In this document: piece by piece, positions 51,895-61,113 of the stretch
How the letters are laid out: each line of letters starts with the position of its first letter
Position numbering within the stretch: position 1 is the first letter of the stretch
Source of the DNA: Spirosoma fluviale
GTDB lineage: Bacteria > Bacteroidota > Bacteroidia > Cytophagales > Spirosomataceae
Assembly (NCBI GenBank): GCA_945883625.1
Contig: CAMCXW010000004.1
Location: 1 to 64,000 of the forward strand
Direction: 5' to 3'
Length of the DNA: 64,000 nucleotides
Translations under genes and position numbers: made by a program
Notes under the pieces: generated by a model
The model's database searches: none
Told to the model about the DNA's origin: nothing
The model's input: only the letters and a program-made list of their open reading frames with translations

Positions 51895-52143
51895 TTAATT
51901 TCCTTTTGAAATTTCTTTTCCTTGAAATAGTTTTTCACGAATAGCATTTGCGCGTACTTCTAATTCCGGCTTGGCTGTATATGTGTTTTTCGACTGCGCA
52001 GCGGCTGAATCTGGATGAATTCCGTAAACATACTTATCATCTTTGCGAACGTCTTTTTGTTTGATTGTATTATTTTTTTGATAATCACATGCAATAGCAG
52101 TTACAGCTAGGGCAATAATCGGAAGTAAATTTTTTAATTTCAT
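51895..52143 (-). CDS. Small putative lipoprotein
   Basis: 82 aa from ATG 52143 (MKLKNLLPIIALAVTAIAC). The lipobox-like AIAC predicts lipidation. The mature part is polar and Lys-rich (KNNTIKQKDVRKDDKYVYG). No family is recognised. The longer start at 52158 is in the TAATTTTG promoter box (52156-52163) and is rejected. Terminated by the hairpin at 51852. Confidence 0.65.
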   Translation of the reverse strand: MKLKNLLPIIALAVTAIACDYQKNNTIKQKDVRKDDKYVYGIHPDSAAAQSKNTYTAKPELEVRANAIREKLFQGKEISKGN

Positions 52144-52155
52144 TGTTCTTATTGA

Positions 52156-52163
52156 CAAAATTA
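52156..52163 (-). promoter_or_regulatory. -7 box of the small lipoprotein gene
   Basis: TAATTTTG on the minus strand, 12 bp upstream of ATG 52143. Confidence 0.45.
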
Positions 52164-52200
52164 CGATGCAAAAGTAAGGCCAAAAATTGGTTTAAAAAAA

Positions 52201-53928
52201 TTAGCTTTCTTCTAATTGTTGAATTTTTTGCGCTAAGAAGTCCATCAATTCTTGGATGTAAGCTTGGCTGAAATTGAACTCAATTCCTGCCGTGGCGTAA
52301 ATTTCTTTAATTGGTTTGGTATAGCCCAAACTCAATGCATTCAAATATTTATCCAATGCCTGCGTTGGATTTTGGCAGTAATTACGCCAAACCGCTAGCG
52401 CTCCCAATTGCGCAATGGCATATTCAATGTAGTAAAATGGTACCTCAAATAAGTGCAATTGTTTTTGCCAAAGTTTCGTTTTGACTTCTTCGTGCTCACT
52501 CCAGTCCGTTATACTATCTGAAAACTGTCCATAAATACGGTTCCAAGCTTGAGACCGTTCCGCTGGGGAATGACTCGGATTTTCATAGATCCAATGCTGG
52601 AATGCATCAATCGTCGCTACCCAAGGCAAGGTGTCCAATATGTCCTCCAAATGCTTGATTTTTGCTCTTTTAGCTGCTTGGGGATCTGTAAAATAGGTGT
52701 CCCAATAATCCATCGTTATTAATTCCATGCTCATGGAAGCTAGCTCAGCAACTTCCGACGGGAAATTTCGGAAGGTGTTTAAGGCTAAATCTTTCGTTAA
52801 AATCGAATGAACCGCGTGCCCGCCTTCATGTAGGAGCGTAACCATATCTCGTACCTGACCAGCCGCATTCATGAAAATGAATGGGAAACCACTTTCCTCC
52901 AAAGGGTAATTATATCCACCTGGGTTTTTCCCTTTGCGTGAGTCTAAATCAAATCTGTCTAATTTGACCATTTCTTTCAAACAATTACCTAAAAATGGAT
53001 CCATCTGATCGAATACCTCAATCGTTTTTAGTAGCAATTCCTCGCCCGTTTCAAACGGTTTCAAGGGTTCCCGTCCGAGAACATCTACGGCCTTGTCCCA
53101 AGGTTTTAACGCCGTAACGCCAAGTACACTTTTGCGTTTTTCAGCTTGACGGTTGATCATAGGAACCACCGTTTTGGCCACCGCTGAATGAAATTCAAAG
53201 CAGTCTGCTGGGGTATAATCAAAGCGCCCTAGGCTAGCAAATGCATAATCGCGGTAATTTGCGAAGCCAGCGTTCAGGGCAACTTGATGGCGTTTGCCAA
53301 TTAATTGATCAAATAAATCATCGAGTTTTTCTTGAATAGCTAATCGTGTTCCAGATACTTTTTCGTAAACCTCTTTTCGTTTTTCGCGGTCATTTGATTC
53401 TAAATAGGCGTTGGCTTGTTGGAGCGTTTTTTCTACCCCATCAATCTCCACCATTAAGCCACCTGTGGCCGCACCATATTGCGTTTGTAAATTTTGCAAT
53501 TCAGTAAACAGAGGGATATTTTCCTCGCGGAATATTTCGATCGACTTTTTCAAGCCACGCAACATAATCGAATAGCCTGCTTGTGGAAGTTCAGCGGCAA
53601 ATGGACTTTGCATCACTTTATTATTCCAGGCGTCCTCGAAGACCGAGGCATTTGGCATAATTTCATTGACAAACTGCTGATAGTTTTGTTGGTGCGCCTC
53701 ATTTTGATTATCGCACGACATCTTAATATACCGCCACGCAAAGTTTTCAGAAAGGTAGCTTTCCAATTCAGAACGGTTCTGGCAAAATTCGATTAAATCT
53801 TCTAGGGAGTTGATTTTCGTTTCGCTGAGTTTTTCAAAATAAGGTAAAACACTTTCCCACGAACTTAATGTGAAGTCGGCTGCTAAGAATTTACGTGTGA
53901 TTTTTTGTGGTCTTACTACTCGGTTCAT
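52201..53928 (-). CDS. M3 family oligoendopeptidase
   Basis: 575 aa zinc peptidase. The HExxH motif is in MVTLLHEGGHAVHSIL (about residue 365), and the third ligand Glu is in FPSEVAELASMSMEL. There is no signal peptide, so it should act on peptides in the cytoplasm like PepF-type enzymes. The N-terminal helical lid is visible by composition only. The start ATG at 53928 leaves 67 bp to the divergent aldo/keto reductase start (53996). Confidence 0.92.
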   Translation of the reverse strand: MNRVVRPQKITRKFLAADFTLSSWESVLPYFEKLSETKINSLEDLIEFCQNRSELESYLSENFAWRYIKMSCDNQNEAHQQNYQQFVNEIMPNASVFEDAWNNKVMQSPFAAELPQAGYSIMLRGLKKSIEIFREENIPLFTELQNLQTQYGAATGGLMVEIDGVEKTLQQANAYLESNDREKRKEVYEKVSGTRLAIQEKLDDLFDQLIGKRHQVALNAGFANYRDYAFASLGRFDYTPADCFEFHSAVAKTVVPMINRQAEKRKSVLGVTALKPWDKAVDVLGREPLKPFETGEELLLKTIEVFDQMDPFLGNCLKEMVKLDRFDLDSRKGKNPGGYNYPLEESGFPFIFMNAAGQVRDMVTLLHEGGHAVHSILTKDLALNTFRNFPSEVAELASMSMELITMDYWDTYFTDPQAAKRAKIKHLEDILDTLPWVATIDAFQHWIYENPSHSPAERSQAWNRIYGQFSDSITDWSEHEEVKTKLWQKQLHLFEVPFYYIEYAIAQLGALAVWRNYCQNPTQALDKYLNALSLGYTKPIKEIYATAGIEFNFSQAYIQELMDFLAQKIQQLEES

Positions 53929-53995
53929 CAGCTGTTTTTTTTGTAAAAATACATCAATTTTAGCTAGCTTTAATGTCGAAATTAAACTAGATCTA

Positions 53996-54814
53996 ATGTT
54001 GCAAATTCCAAATGTTCGATTGAATTCAGGTTATTTTATGCCTCAGCTGGGTTTGGGGGTGTATGCGCCGGGCCAACAAAACGAAGTTGGGCAATCGGTT
54101 CGAGAAGCGCTTGATCTTGGGATTCGCTTAATTGATGCAGCTTCTATATATGGGAATGAATTGGAAGTTGGGCAAGCAATATCGTCCACTTCCGTTGCAC
54201 GCGAAGAATTGTTTATTACGAGTAAGGTGTGGATGGATGACATGGGATATGATTCAACCATGCGTGCGTTTGAAAAGTCGTTGCATGATTTGTCTTTGGA
54301 ATATATCGATTTGTATTTAATTCATTGGCCTAAGGAAGATAAGCGCAAGGAAACGTGGAAGGCGTTGGAATCCTTGCATGAACAAGCTGTCATCAAGTCC
54401 ATCGGTGTTTCTAATTATTACCAAAAAAACTTGTCGGAGCTTTTGAACTATGCCCATATTTGTCCGGCAGTGAATCAAATTGAGTTAAGTCCGTTTTGTT
54501 ACTTACCTGATGAATTAGCGTTCTGCCAATCGCAGGGTATTCAAGTTGAAGGATATGCGCCGGTCGTGCGTGGTTTGAAAAAAGAGCATCCCGTTTTAGT
54601 CGAAATCGCACGTAAATGGGCCAAAACTACCTATCAGATATTGATTCGTTGGAATATTGAAATGGGCGCGGTGACGATTCCAAAATCCATTCATCGGGAT
54701 CGCATGATTGAAAATGTAACGGTATTTGATTTTGCGTTGGATGAAGATGACCTGACTCGATTAGCTTCTTTGTATGACAATACGCGGGTGGCTTGGGATC
54801 CCCGAGATTTCTAA
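53996..54814 (+). CDS. Aldo/keto reductase
   Basis: 272 aa from ATG 53996 (MLQIPNVRLNSGYFMPQLGLG). Asp and Tyr of the catalytic tetrad are in RLIDAASIYGNELEVGQAI (about residue 50), the Lys is in LFITSKVW, and the His is in IDLYLIHWPKE. TIPKSIHRDRMIEN is the C-terminal NADP(H) site. These are typical of the AKR5-type 2,5-diketo-gluconate reductase-like group; the substrate is unknown. The longer ORF from 53870 overlaps the divergent peptidase gene and is rejected. Confidence 0.92.
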   Translation: MLQIPNVRLNSGYFMPQLGLGVYAPGQQNEVGQSVREALDLGIRLIDAASIYGNELEVGQAISSTSVAREELFITSKVWMDDMGYDSTMRAFEKSLHDLSLEYIDLYLIHWPKEDKRKETWKALESLHEQAVIKSIGVSNYYQKNLSELLNYAHICPAVNQIELSPFCYLPDELAFCQSQGIQVEGYAPVVRGLKKEHPVLVEIARKWAKTTYQILIRWNIEMGAVTIPKSIHRDRMIENVTVFDFALDEDDLTRLASLYDNTRVAWDPRDF

Positions 54815-54822
54815 TTCCCCCC

Positions 54823-54857
54823 TACCTTTGGCAAACCTTGGAGGATTGCCAAAGGTA
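54823..54857. repeat. 12-bp inverted repeat carrying a promoter-like box in each direction
   Basis: TACCTTTGGCAA (54823-54834) and TTGCCAAAGGTA (54846-54857) are perfect complements around an 11-bp loop. Each arm reads TACCTTTG outward-in on its own strand, the same sequence as several -7 boxes here. It lies between convergent genes; no T-run follows either arm. Confidence 0.8.
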
Positions 54858-54894
54858 AGTGGAAAAAGTGATTTTCAAGCCCGAAAAACTGATA

Positions 54895-55947
54895 TTAATC
54901 TAGATCAATCACCACCCCATCACTCGTCGGATGTGCCACGCACGTAAGAATATATCCTTTTTGAATTTCACCTGCCGTCAGTCCATCTTCCTCATCCATC
55001 ACCACAGATCCAGACTTACACAAGCCCATACAAGCCGTGCACATGCCAGCCTGACACGAATACGGAATATCTAAATCGGCCTCAAGCGCAGCCTCCAATA
55101 TTGTCTCATGTGGTTGCACCGTCACGGCATGTGATTTCCCCTCATAGATTAAGGTAATCTCACGGGCCACTGAATTATCCTCGATTGATGTATCTGCAGA
55201 AGGAGCCGCATTAAATAATTCCTTATGAATCTGGTCGGCAGGGACATCAAAAATCCCCAATGCCGCCTGCACATCATCCATCATACCCACGGGTCCACAT
55301 AGAAAATAATGCGCTTTGGCAATGTCTAAGCCAAATTCTTGTTTCAAATAATACACCGTAGACGCCTGATTGATCCGACCTTTCAAGCCTGGCCAGGAAG
55401 CAGATGGCTTACTGATCACGTGCAATACCTGCAAGCGATCCGCAAATGATGCTTCTAATGCGTCCAACTGCCTTTTGAAGATGATTTGGTCTTCATAGCG
55501 CGACCCATAAATAACCCGAATTTTTGATTTGGGTTCTCCGTGCAAAACAGATTTAATCATGGACATAAGCGGTGTGATGCCCGAGCCAGCGCCCACAAAC
55601 ACATAGGTTTTAGCTAAATTCGCATCAGCTTCTAACACGAAATTCCCCATCGGAGCAATAACCTCAATCGCATCGCCCACATTAATGTGGTCACATAAAA
55701 AATTGGAAACCACTCCACCCGAAATACGCTTCACCGTAATTGCTGGTGACATATCGGTTTTAGGAGAAGAAGAAAGTGAATAGCTACGGCGCGGTTTTTC
55801 CCCCGCGATAGTTGGGATCAAGGTTAAAAATTGACCCGATATATACGACAAAGTCTCATGTATTGGATGCCAAAAATGGATGGTTTTCGTGTCCGAGGTC
55901 TCCTCCGTGATTTCTTTAACTGTCAAATGTAAAAAACGTAAACTCAT
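54895..55947 (-). CDS. Ferredoxin-NADP reductase-type oxidoreductase with C-terminal 2Fe-2S domain
   Basis: 350 aa. The FAD domain has RRSYSLSSSP (about residue 52), the NAD(P) domain has FVGAGSGITPLMSMI (about 117), and the C-terminal plant-type ferredoxin domain has YSCQAGMCTACMGLCKSG plus a fourth Cys in ILTCVAHP. This order matches PaaE/HmpA-type reductases that feed electrons to oxygenases. The partner oxygenase is not in the window. ATG 55947 (MSLRFLHLTVKE) is chosen because it starts one base after the stop codon of the upstream gene; the longer ORF overlaps it. Confidence 0.9.
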   Translation of the reverse strand: MSLRFLHLTVKEITEETSDTKTIHFWHPIHETLSYISGQFLTLIPTIAGEKPRRSYSLSSSPKTDMSPAITVKRISGGVVSNFLCDHINVGDAIEVIAPMGNFVLEADANLAKTYVFVGAGSGITPLMSMIKSVLHGEPKSKIRVIYGSRYEDQIIFKRQLDALEASFADRLQVLHVISKPSASWPGLKGRINQASTVYYLKQEFGLDIAKAHYFLCGPVGMMDDVQAALGIFDVPADQIHKELFNAAPSADTSIEDNSVAREITLIYEGKSHAVTVQPHETILEAALEADLDIPYSCQAGMCTACMGLCKSGSVVMDEEDGLTAGEIQKGYILTCVAHPTSDGVVIDLD

Positions 55948-55948
55948 A

Positions 55949-57451
55949 TTAATTAGGGTTAGGCACAATCCATTGAACCGTGCCGGCAGTTGACTCATTA
56001 TGTAATCGATCGACGGCCGTTACGACAAATCCATGACCGGATTCTACGGTTGAAGCCTCTATCTGTATTTCTGTTTTGCTTCCTTTGTAAACAATATTTT
56101 CCGCATGTTCCAAAGCCTTCAATCCCTCCTTGCGATGGATTTTATAGACCAAATAATAGGTGGCAGGGTCTTTGTCCATACTCATTTCGCCAGGTTTCCA
56201 TGTCAAAACCCATTGTCCCCCCTTTTTGTTTAAACTCACTTGGTGCGGAGCCGTAGGCGGAATGCTATCCAACCAAGGCATCGTGGGAACTAATGCCAAA
56301 TGCGCAAAATATGATTTACGCAAGGTGTCTTGGAAGCCTTTTAAGTTTTTGGCTAATTGGCTTGAACTGAAGTAAATAGACCCTTTGACTTGATCTAAAC
56401 TCCGAGCATATTGCAATTGTTTGGCTAATTCCCCCGCATTCCACTGATCCGTTAAATGATAGGCCGCATGCCCCACGTAGATCGGTCGGCCATACCCATG
56501 CTCATTCCACCAGGCAGCAAGTGGCCCAAAGGGAGCTACTCTGTGCGTATTTCCCCAATATAATTGGGGGGCTAAATAATCAAGCCAACCAGCCTTCGCC
56601 CACTTCTCCGTATCGGCATACAAATCGTCATAGGACTGTAACCCGTTTCGTGTTGGGGATCCATATTCGGGATCTGAGCTTTTATGTCGCCAAATGCCAA
56701 ATGGACTAATGCCAAATTTTACACGCGGATTGACTTCTTTAATGGCTTGAGCTATTTCTTGAATGAGATTATTGACGTTTCTGCGTCGCCAGTCGGCCAA
56801 ACTTTCATTAGGTAATTTATACGTTTGATACGCTTCACCATCCTGAAAAACTTCATTTTTTATCGGATAAGGATAAAAATAATCATCAAAATGAATGCCA
56901 TCTACATCGTAGTTCTGTACAATATTTTTGACAACATTGGTGATATAATGCCGAACGGCAGGGATACCAAAATTTAAAAGATGTTGGTGATTATACGTCA
57001 CGATCCACTCGGGGTGTTTGCGCACAATACTCTCCGAACTAAGTAAAGATTTTGTGGACATACTAGCCCTATTCATATTTAGCCACGCATGAAACTCCAT
57101 GCCACGCGCATGACTTTCCGAAATCATGAATGCAAGTGGATCGTAATAGGGTTTTGGTGCTTGGCCCTGTAGTCCAGACAAATAGGCGGACCAAGGTTCC
57201 GTGCTTTTGGCATAGAGTGCATCTGCTGCAGTACGCACTTGAACAAATAGGGCATTGATTCCGGTTTTATGATGGGAATCTAAAAGCTCAATGAATTCTT
57301 TTTGTTGGGTTATTCCATTGTAATTGCGCGCACTTGGCCAATCGATGTTTTGGACCGTTGCCACCCAAACGCCTCGTAACTCGCGTTTCGGATGTTCTGC
57401 CAACAGGCTAAATGAAAATAAAACTAGAATTAAAGGAAGTTGCTTCATCAT
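55949..57451 (-). CDS. Glycosyl hydrolase-like family 10 (GHL10/DUF187) protein
   Basis: 500 aa. A signal peptide (LPLILVLFSFSLLAEHP) is followed by ELRGVWVATVQNIDWPS and a TIM-barrel-like domain (FVQVRTAADALYAKSTEPWS, DGIHFDDYFYPYP, WLDYLAPQLYWG). These motifs are shared by the GHL10 family of putative glycoside hydrolases. The C-terminal about 110 residues resemble a beta-sandwich or FN3-like domain. Exported; its substrate is not known. The linked reductase gene begins one base after its stop. Confidence 0.87.
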   Translation of the reverse strand: MMKQLPLILVLFSFSLLAEHPKRELRGVWVATVQNIDWPSARNYNGITQQKEFIELLDSHHKTGINALFVQVRTAADALYAKSTEPWSAYLSGLQGQAPKPYYDPLAFMISESHARGMEFHAWLNMNRASMSTKSLLSSESIVRKHPEWIVTYNHQHLLNFGIPAVRHYITNVVKNIVQNYDVDGIHFDDYFYPYPIKNEVFQDGEAYQTYKLPNESLADWRRRNVNNLIQEIAQAIKEVNPRVKFGISPFGIWRHKSSDPEYGSPTRNGLQSYDDLYADTEKWAKAGWLDYLAPQLYWGNTHRVAPFGPLAAWWNEHGYGRPIYVGHAAYHLTDQWNAGELAKQLQYARSLDQVKGSIYFSSSQLAKNLKGFQDTLRKSYFAHLALVPTMPWLDSIPPTAPHQVSLNKKGGQWVLTWKPGEMSMDKDPATYYLVYKIHRKEGLKALEHAENIVYKGSKTEIQIEASTVESGHGFVVTAVDRLHNESTAGTVQWIVPNPN

Positions 57452-57482
57452 TGAAGCCGCAATTTACCAAAAATGGCTCGAA

Positions 57483-58178
57483 TTAGGCCTTTTCAATCGA
57501 AAATAAATAACCTACCCCCTTCAGAGTTTTGATGTAATATTCCGGGATTTTCTCGCGTAGCTTTCGGATGTGCACATCGACTGTACGTTCAACGACGTAG
57601 ACGTCTGACCCCCAAACTTTTTCTAATAATTCGTCTCGGTTAAATACTTTATTTGGGTTTTTTGCGAGATAGGAAAGTAACTCAAATTCCTTTTTAGGTA
57701 GCACAAGCGTACGTCCATCAAAGGTTGCTGCATATTGTGTTCGATTAATCACTAATCCGCCAATCGCAATAATTTCTTGACTTTCTTCCGCCGAATCGCG
57801 TTTCAGAATCGCATTGATGCGACTAACAAGAGCACGCGGCTTGATAGGCTTAATGATGTAATCATGCGCTCCTGCATCAAAAGCCGCCACCTCAGTAAAC
57901 TCTTCTCCTCGCGCTGTTAGAAATAAAATCAGTGTATTTTTTAATTCAGGAATGGCTTTGATTTTACGTGCCGTCTCAATTCCATCCATCACGGGCATCA
58001 TGACATCCATGATAATTAAGGCTGGCTTGAATTGTTTAACAATATCCAATGCCTGTTGTCCATCATGAGCTTTGGCCAAAACATAATTTTCTTTTGCTAA
58101 ATTGTACTCCAGTAGCTCGAGAATATCTGGGTCATCATCCACCAAAAGTATTTTCGCTTGATTAAACTGTGTGTTCAT
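57483..58178 (-). CDS. PhoB/OmpR family response regulator
   Basis: 231 aa. The receiver domain has acidic residues in LLVDDDPDILEL, phospho-acceptor Asp in LIIMDVMMPVMDGIE and the Lys in HDYIIKPIKPRALVSR. The winged-helix DNA-binding domain starts near residue 135 and includes SDVYVVERTVDVHIRKLREKI. ATG 58178 (MNTQFNQAKI) is used; the longer ORF starts at a TTG five codons up. No histidine kinase is adjacent; the PhoR-like kinase at 12 kb may be its partner (inference). Confidence 0.9.
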   Translation of the reverse strand: MNTQFNQAKILLVDDDPDILELLEYNLAKENYVLAKAHDGQQALDIVKQFKPALIIMDVMMPVMDGIETARKIKAIPELKNTLILFLTARGEEFTEVAAFDAGAHDYIIKPIKPRALVSRINAILKRDSAEESQEIIAIGGLVINRTQYAATFDGRTLVLPKKEFELLSYLAKNPNKVFNRDELLEKVWGSDVYVVERTVDVHIRKLREKIPEYYIKTLKGVGYLFSIEKA

Positions 58179-58213
58179 ATTCGTATTGGACAATTAGTTT
58201 AAATGAAGTGACA

Positions 58214-58221
58214 CAAATATA
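58214..58221 (-). promoter_or_regulatory. -7 box of the response regulator gene
   Basis: TATATTTG on the minus strand, 35 bp upstream of ATG 58178. Confidence 0.45.
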
Positions 58222-58283
58222 GAAGTCGCTATATTACGAAATTGTTAACTTTTTCCTTACTTTGATTTAATTATTACTACCCA

Positions 58284-59345
58284 ATGCCCGAAAAAACTGC
58301 TTATCCGATTCGCTTAGCTGCTGTGCTCATTTCCATTGCGCTAGTTATTTTGGGATTGTATCTACTTCAGGACTTACTTATTTTATTGTCATTTGGAATG
58401 ATTCTTGCGATGTTACTTTTGCCCATTTGTGCTTGGCTTGAGCGTCGCGGATTGCCACGTGCCATTTCCATTAGTATCTGCTTATTGCTGCTTATTTTGG
58501 TTTTAGGCGGATTGTTATTAATTCTCATCGGGCAAGCGGCCGAATTTGTAAGCGACTGGCCCATCTTTATCAAAAAGGCGGAGTCTTGGTTAAATAGCCT
58601 ACAAAGTTTTTTATCCAAAAACCTAAATATCTCCCGCAAAAAGCAAATGGGCGAGGTGACGAACCAAACCATGAATCTGTTAAAAAATTCCGGATCGATT
58701 TTATCTACAACGTTCACTACGTTAATTCACTCGATTACCACCCTGATTTTAGTCCCCATATTTGTATTTTTCTTCTTGTATTATCGGCAGTTTTTTTCGG
58801 AGTTTTTAAGTAAGGTTTTCCCAACAACCGAGCGTTCGGTGTTACAAGGAATTATGCACAAAACGGGCGGAGTGGTACACAGTTATTTGGTGGGACTTTT
58901 AGCGGTCATGCTGATCGTTGCCATTTCAAATTGCATTGGCTTTTGGTGGCTGGGTGTTGATTATTACTTGTTTTTCGGATCGTTGACGGGTATTTTATTG
59001 CTAATCCCTTACGTAGGGATTTGGGTGGGAGCGGCCTTACCGATCATTTTAACTTTAGTTACATTAGGCCCCGGTTTTGCTATGGGCGTAGTTGCTTGGG
59101 TAGCCGCAGTTCAATTTGTGGAAGCAAATTTCATAACACCATTGGTCATCGGATCCAAGGTGTGTATTAATCCCATGATTGCTATGTTGGCCTTATTAGC
59201 CGGGGAACTAATTTGGGGAATACCAGGTCTGATTTTAGCTTTGCCTTTAACCGCTATTCTTAAAGTTATTTTTGATCATGTGCCTGCACTTGAGGCCTAT
59301 GGATTTTTACTCGGCGAGGCCCCAAAACGATCAAAGCGAGAGTAA
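58284..59345 (+). CDS. AI-2E family transporter-like membrane protein
   Basis: 353 aa with about seven to eight hydrophobic segments. The family's conserved FFGSLTGILLLIPYVGIWVGAALP and FITPLVIGSKVCINPMIAML are present. Members include TqsA and Na+/H+ antiporters, so transport of autoinducer-2 should not be assumed. The 3' end overlaps the convergent LytTR regulator gene by 15 bp. Confidence 0.9.
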   Translation: MPEKTAYPIRLAAVLISIALVILGLYLLQDLLILLSFGMILAMLLLPICAWLERRGLPRAISISICLLLLILVLGGLLLILIGQAAEFVSDWPIFIKKAESWLNSLQSFLSKNLNISRKKQMGEVTNQTMNLLKNSGSILSTTFTTLIHSITTLILVPIFVFFFLYYRQFFSEFLSKVFPTTERSVLQGIMHKTGGVVHSYLVGLLAVMLIVAISNCIGFWWLGVDYYLFFGSLTGILLLIPYVGIWVGAALPIILTLVTLGPGFAMGVVAWVAAVQFVEANFITPLVIGSKVCINPMIAMLALLAGELIWGIPGLILALPLTAILKVIFDHVPALEAYGFLLGEAPKRSKRE

Positions 59346-60059
59346 CTCCTTGAACCTGATGGACTGTCGGCGCGATATCTCAATCTTCTCGCCCTTACCC
59401 ATCAACGTAACCTGCAAGCCTCCGGAAAACCAGGGCTCAATTTTATCAATGTAATTTAGGTTGATGATATGCTTGCGATTCGCGCGAAAGAATACCTTGG
59501 GGTCCAAGCGATCTTCCATGGCATTTAAGGATTTCAAGACCAAGGGTTTCTGATCATCAAAAAACAAGCGGACATAATTTCCCATGGATTCACAAAGGCG
59601 AACGCGATCTAGCCGGACGAACCAACATTTCTCCCCGTCTTTCACAAAGATTTGGTCTTGGGCACCCAATTTATGACTAGGGCTTTCGGTAGCGCGCGTT
59701 TGTGCTTGCGCCTGCTTTTCTAATTTTTGAATACTATCGCTGAGGCGAGATAGGTCAATGGGCTTCAACAAATAATCCAAGGCATTCACCTCAAATGCTT
59801 TTAACGCATAGGCATCAAAGGCTGTTGTAAAAATCACCTCGGGTAAATAACCCTCCCAGGTTTCAAGCCATTCAAATCCTGTTTTTCCAGGCATTTGAAT
59901 ATCCAAAAACAACACGTCTGGCTGTTGGGTCTCAAGTAATTCGGACACCTCATCCGTATTAGCGGCCTCACCAATCACTTCGATATGTGGGAAATTTTCC
60001 AATAAACGTTTGAGTTCATTTCGAGCTAAGCGCTCGTCGTCTACGATAATTGCTTTCAT
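59331..60059 (-). CDS. LytTR-type response regulator
   Basis: 242 aa. The receiver has DDERLARNEL, phospho-acceptor Asp in VLFLDIQMPGKTGFEWL and the Lys in LDYLLKPIDLSRL. The C-terminal LytTR DNA-binding domain (about 135-242) contains FFRANRKHIINLNYIDKIEPWF. It follows the LytS-like kinase gene by 8 bp, so the two form a pair. The 15-bp overlap with the AI-2E gene is at its 3' end. Confidence 0.93.
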   Translation of the reverse strand: MKAIIVDDERLARNELKRLLENFPHIEVIGEAANTDEVSELLETQQPDVLFLDIQMPGKTGFEWLETWEGYLPEVIFTTAFDAYALKAFEVNALDYLLKPIDLSRLSDSIQKLEKQAQAQTRATESPSHKLGAQDQIFVKDGEKCWFVRLDRVRLCESMGNYVRLFFDDQKPLVLKSLNAMEDRLDPKVFFRANRKHIINLNYIDKIEPWFSGGLQVTLMGKGEKIEISRRQSIRFKELLSL

Positions 60060-60067
60060 GGTAGGTA

Positions 60068-61111
60068 TTATTTTAGCTCAAGGTAAGGTAAAACCATCAT
60101 TGCTTCCACGTGATTTTTGTCCAATGGACGAATACTTAATTGAGCGGTTTCTCCAAATAATAAATTAAGCCGACTCTTTGAATTTTCAAATCCAATCCCC
60201 AGCGAATTGGCCATTTCTGCTTTTAGTTGGCCAGGATTAATCACGGAGATATGTACACTTCCCTCATTCAATTGCGCAGCGATTGTGATCATCCCGCCTT
60301 TGACCGAATGTGAAATTCCATGTTTAATGGCATTTTCAACCAGTGTTTGGAGCATCATAGGAGGTATCTGAGCCTTTGAACATGTGGATGGAATTTCCAT
60401 TTTCCACGTGAGTCGATCCTCATAACGAATTTTTTCCAATGCCAAATAATCAGCCACTGTTTCAAGTTCCTCTGCAAGCGGAATCGTTTTTCTGCGCTCA
60501 GTCAATAATGAGCTACGCAGTAATTTTGACAATTGGTTAATCCCCTTTTTTGCCTTTTGAGGATCTTCCGTAATTAGCGCTTGCACGCTGTTTAATGCAT
60601 TGAAAACAAAATGTGGATTCATTTGGGCGCGCAAAACTTTACCTTCAGTTTCCTGTATCGTGCGTTCCAATCGGTCCTGCTCACGTTCCATGTCCAGCTT
60701 TTTATTGGAATATTGGAAGAAGAAATAAATCAACTGCCAAATTGCCAACGGCTTCATAAAATTGAATAAAATCTGAATGACAATAAATGGGCTTAATGTA
60801 ACGTCATAGCTTTCTTGTAGAAAGGTATAATCCATGGGGATGTTTAAGCCTACTAAACAAAGCGCCATGAAAAGTAGCGCAAGAATATTCAATTGTAAGA
60901 GGCGAAATAAGCTCAGATCTTGCCAATGGAAGTGTTTGGTTATATGTCGGTATTGGTGGGTTAAGAAAATAGCGAGCGAAATATTGGCCAACGATGAAAA
61001 AAGCCATGCCCATTTCCAACCATATTGATTTGTGTAAAGTAGGGCTTCATTGAGCGCCCAGGCAAACCAGCCGCCGAATTGCAATGTCCAATAAAGCTGA
61101 TTTTTTTTCAT
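60068..61111 (-). CDS. LytS/YehU-type sensor histidine kinase
   Basis: 347 aa. About four N-terminal membrane helices (residues about 8-135) lead to a short coiled coil and a His_kinase (PF06580-type) domain with phospho-acceptor His in KVLRAQMNPHFVFNALNS (about 168). The HATPase has PPMMLQTLVENAIKHGIS and GIGFENSKSRLNLLFG. No extracytoplasmic sensor domain. It lies 2 bp after the histidine phosphatase gene and 8 bp before its regulator. Confidence 0.92.
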   Translation of the reverse strand: MKKNQLYWTLQFGGWFAWALNEALLYTNQYGWKWAWLFSSLANISLAIFLTHQYRHITKHFHWQDLSLFRLLQLNILALLFMALCLVGLNIPMDYTFLQESYDVTLSPFIVIQILFNFMKPLAIWQLIYFFFQYSNKKLDMEREQDRLERTIQETEGKVLRAQMNPHFVFNALNSVQALITEDPQKAKKGINQLSKLLRSSLLTERRKTIPLAEELETVADYLALEKIRYEDRLTWKMEIPSTCSKAQIPPMMLQTLVENAIKHGISHSVKGGMITIAAQLNEGSVHISVINPGQLKAEMANSLGIGFENSKSRLNLLFGETAQLSIRPLDKNHVEAMMVLPYLELK

Positions 61112-61113
61112 CC

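Noticed and set aside
58284..59345. AI-2E transporter considered as proof of quorum sensing with the nearby LytTR system
   Set aside because: The family is broad and includes ion antiporters; no luxS or autoinducer gene is present, and the genes are convergent, not co-transcribed.
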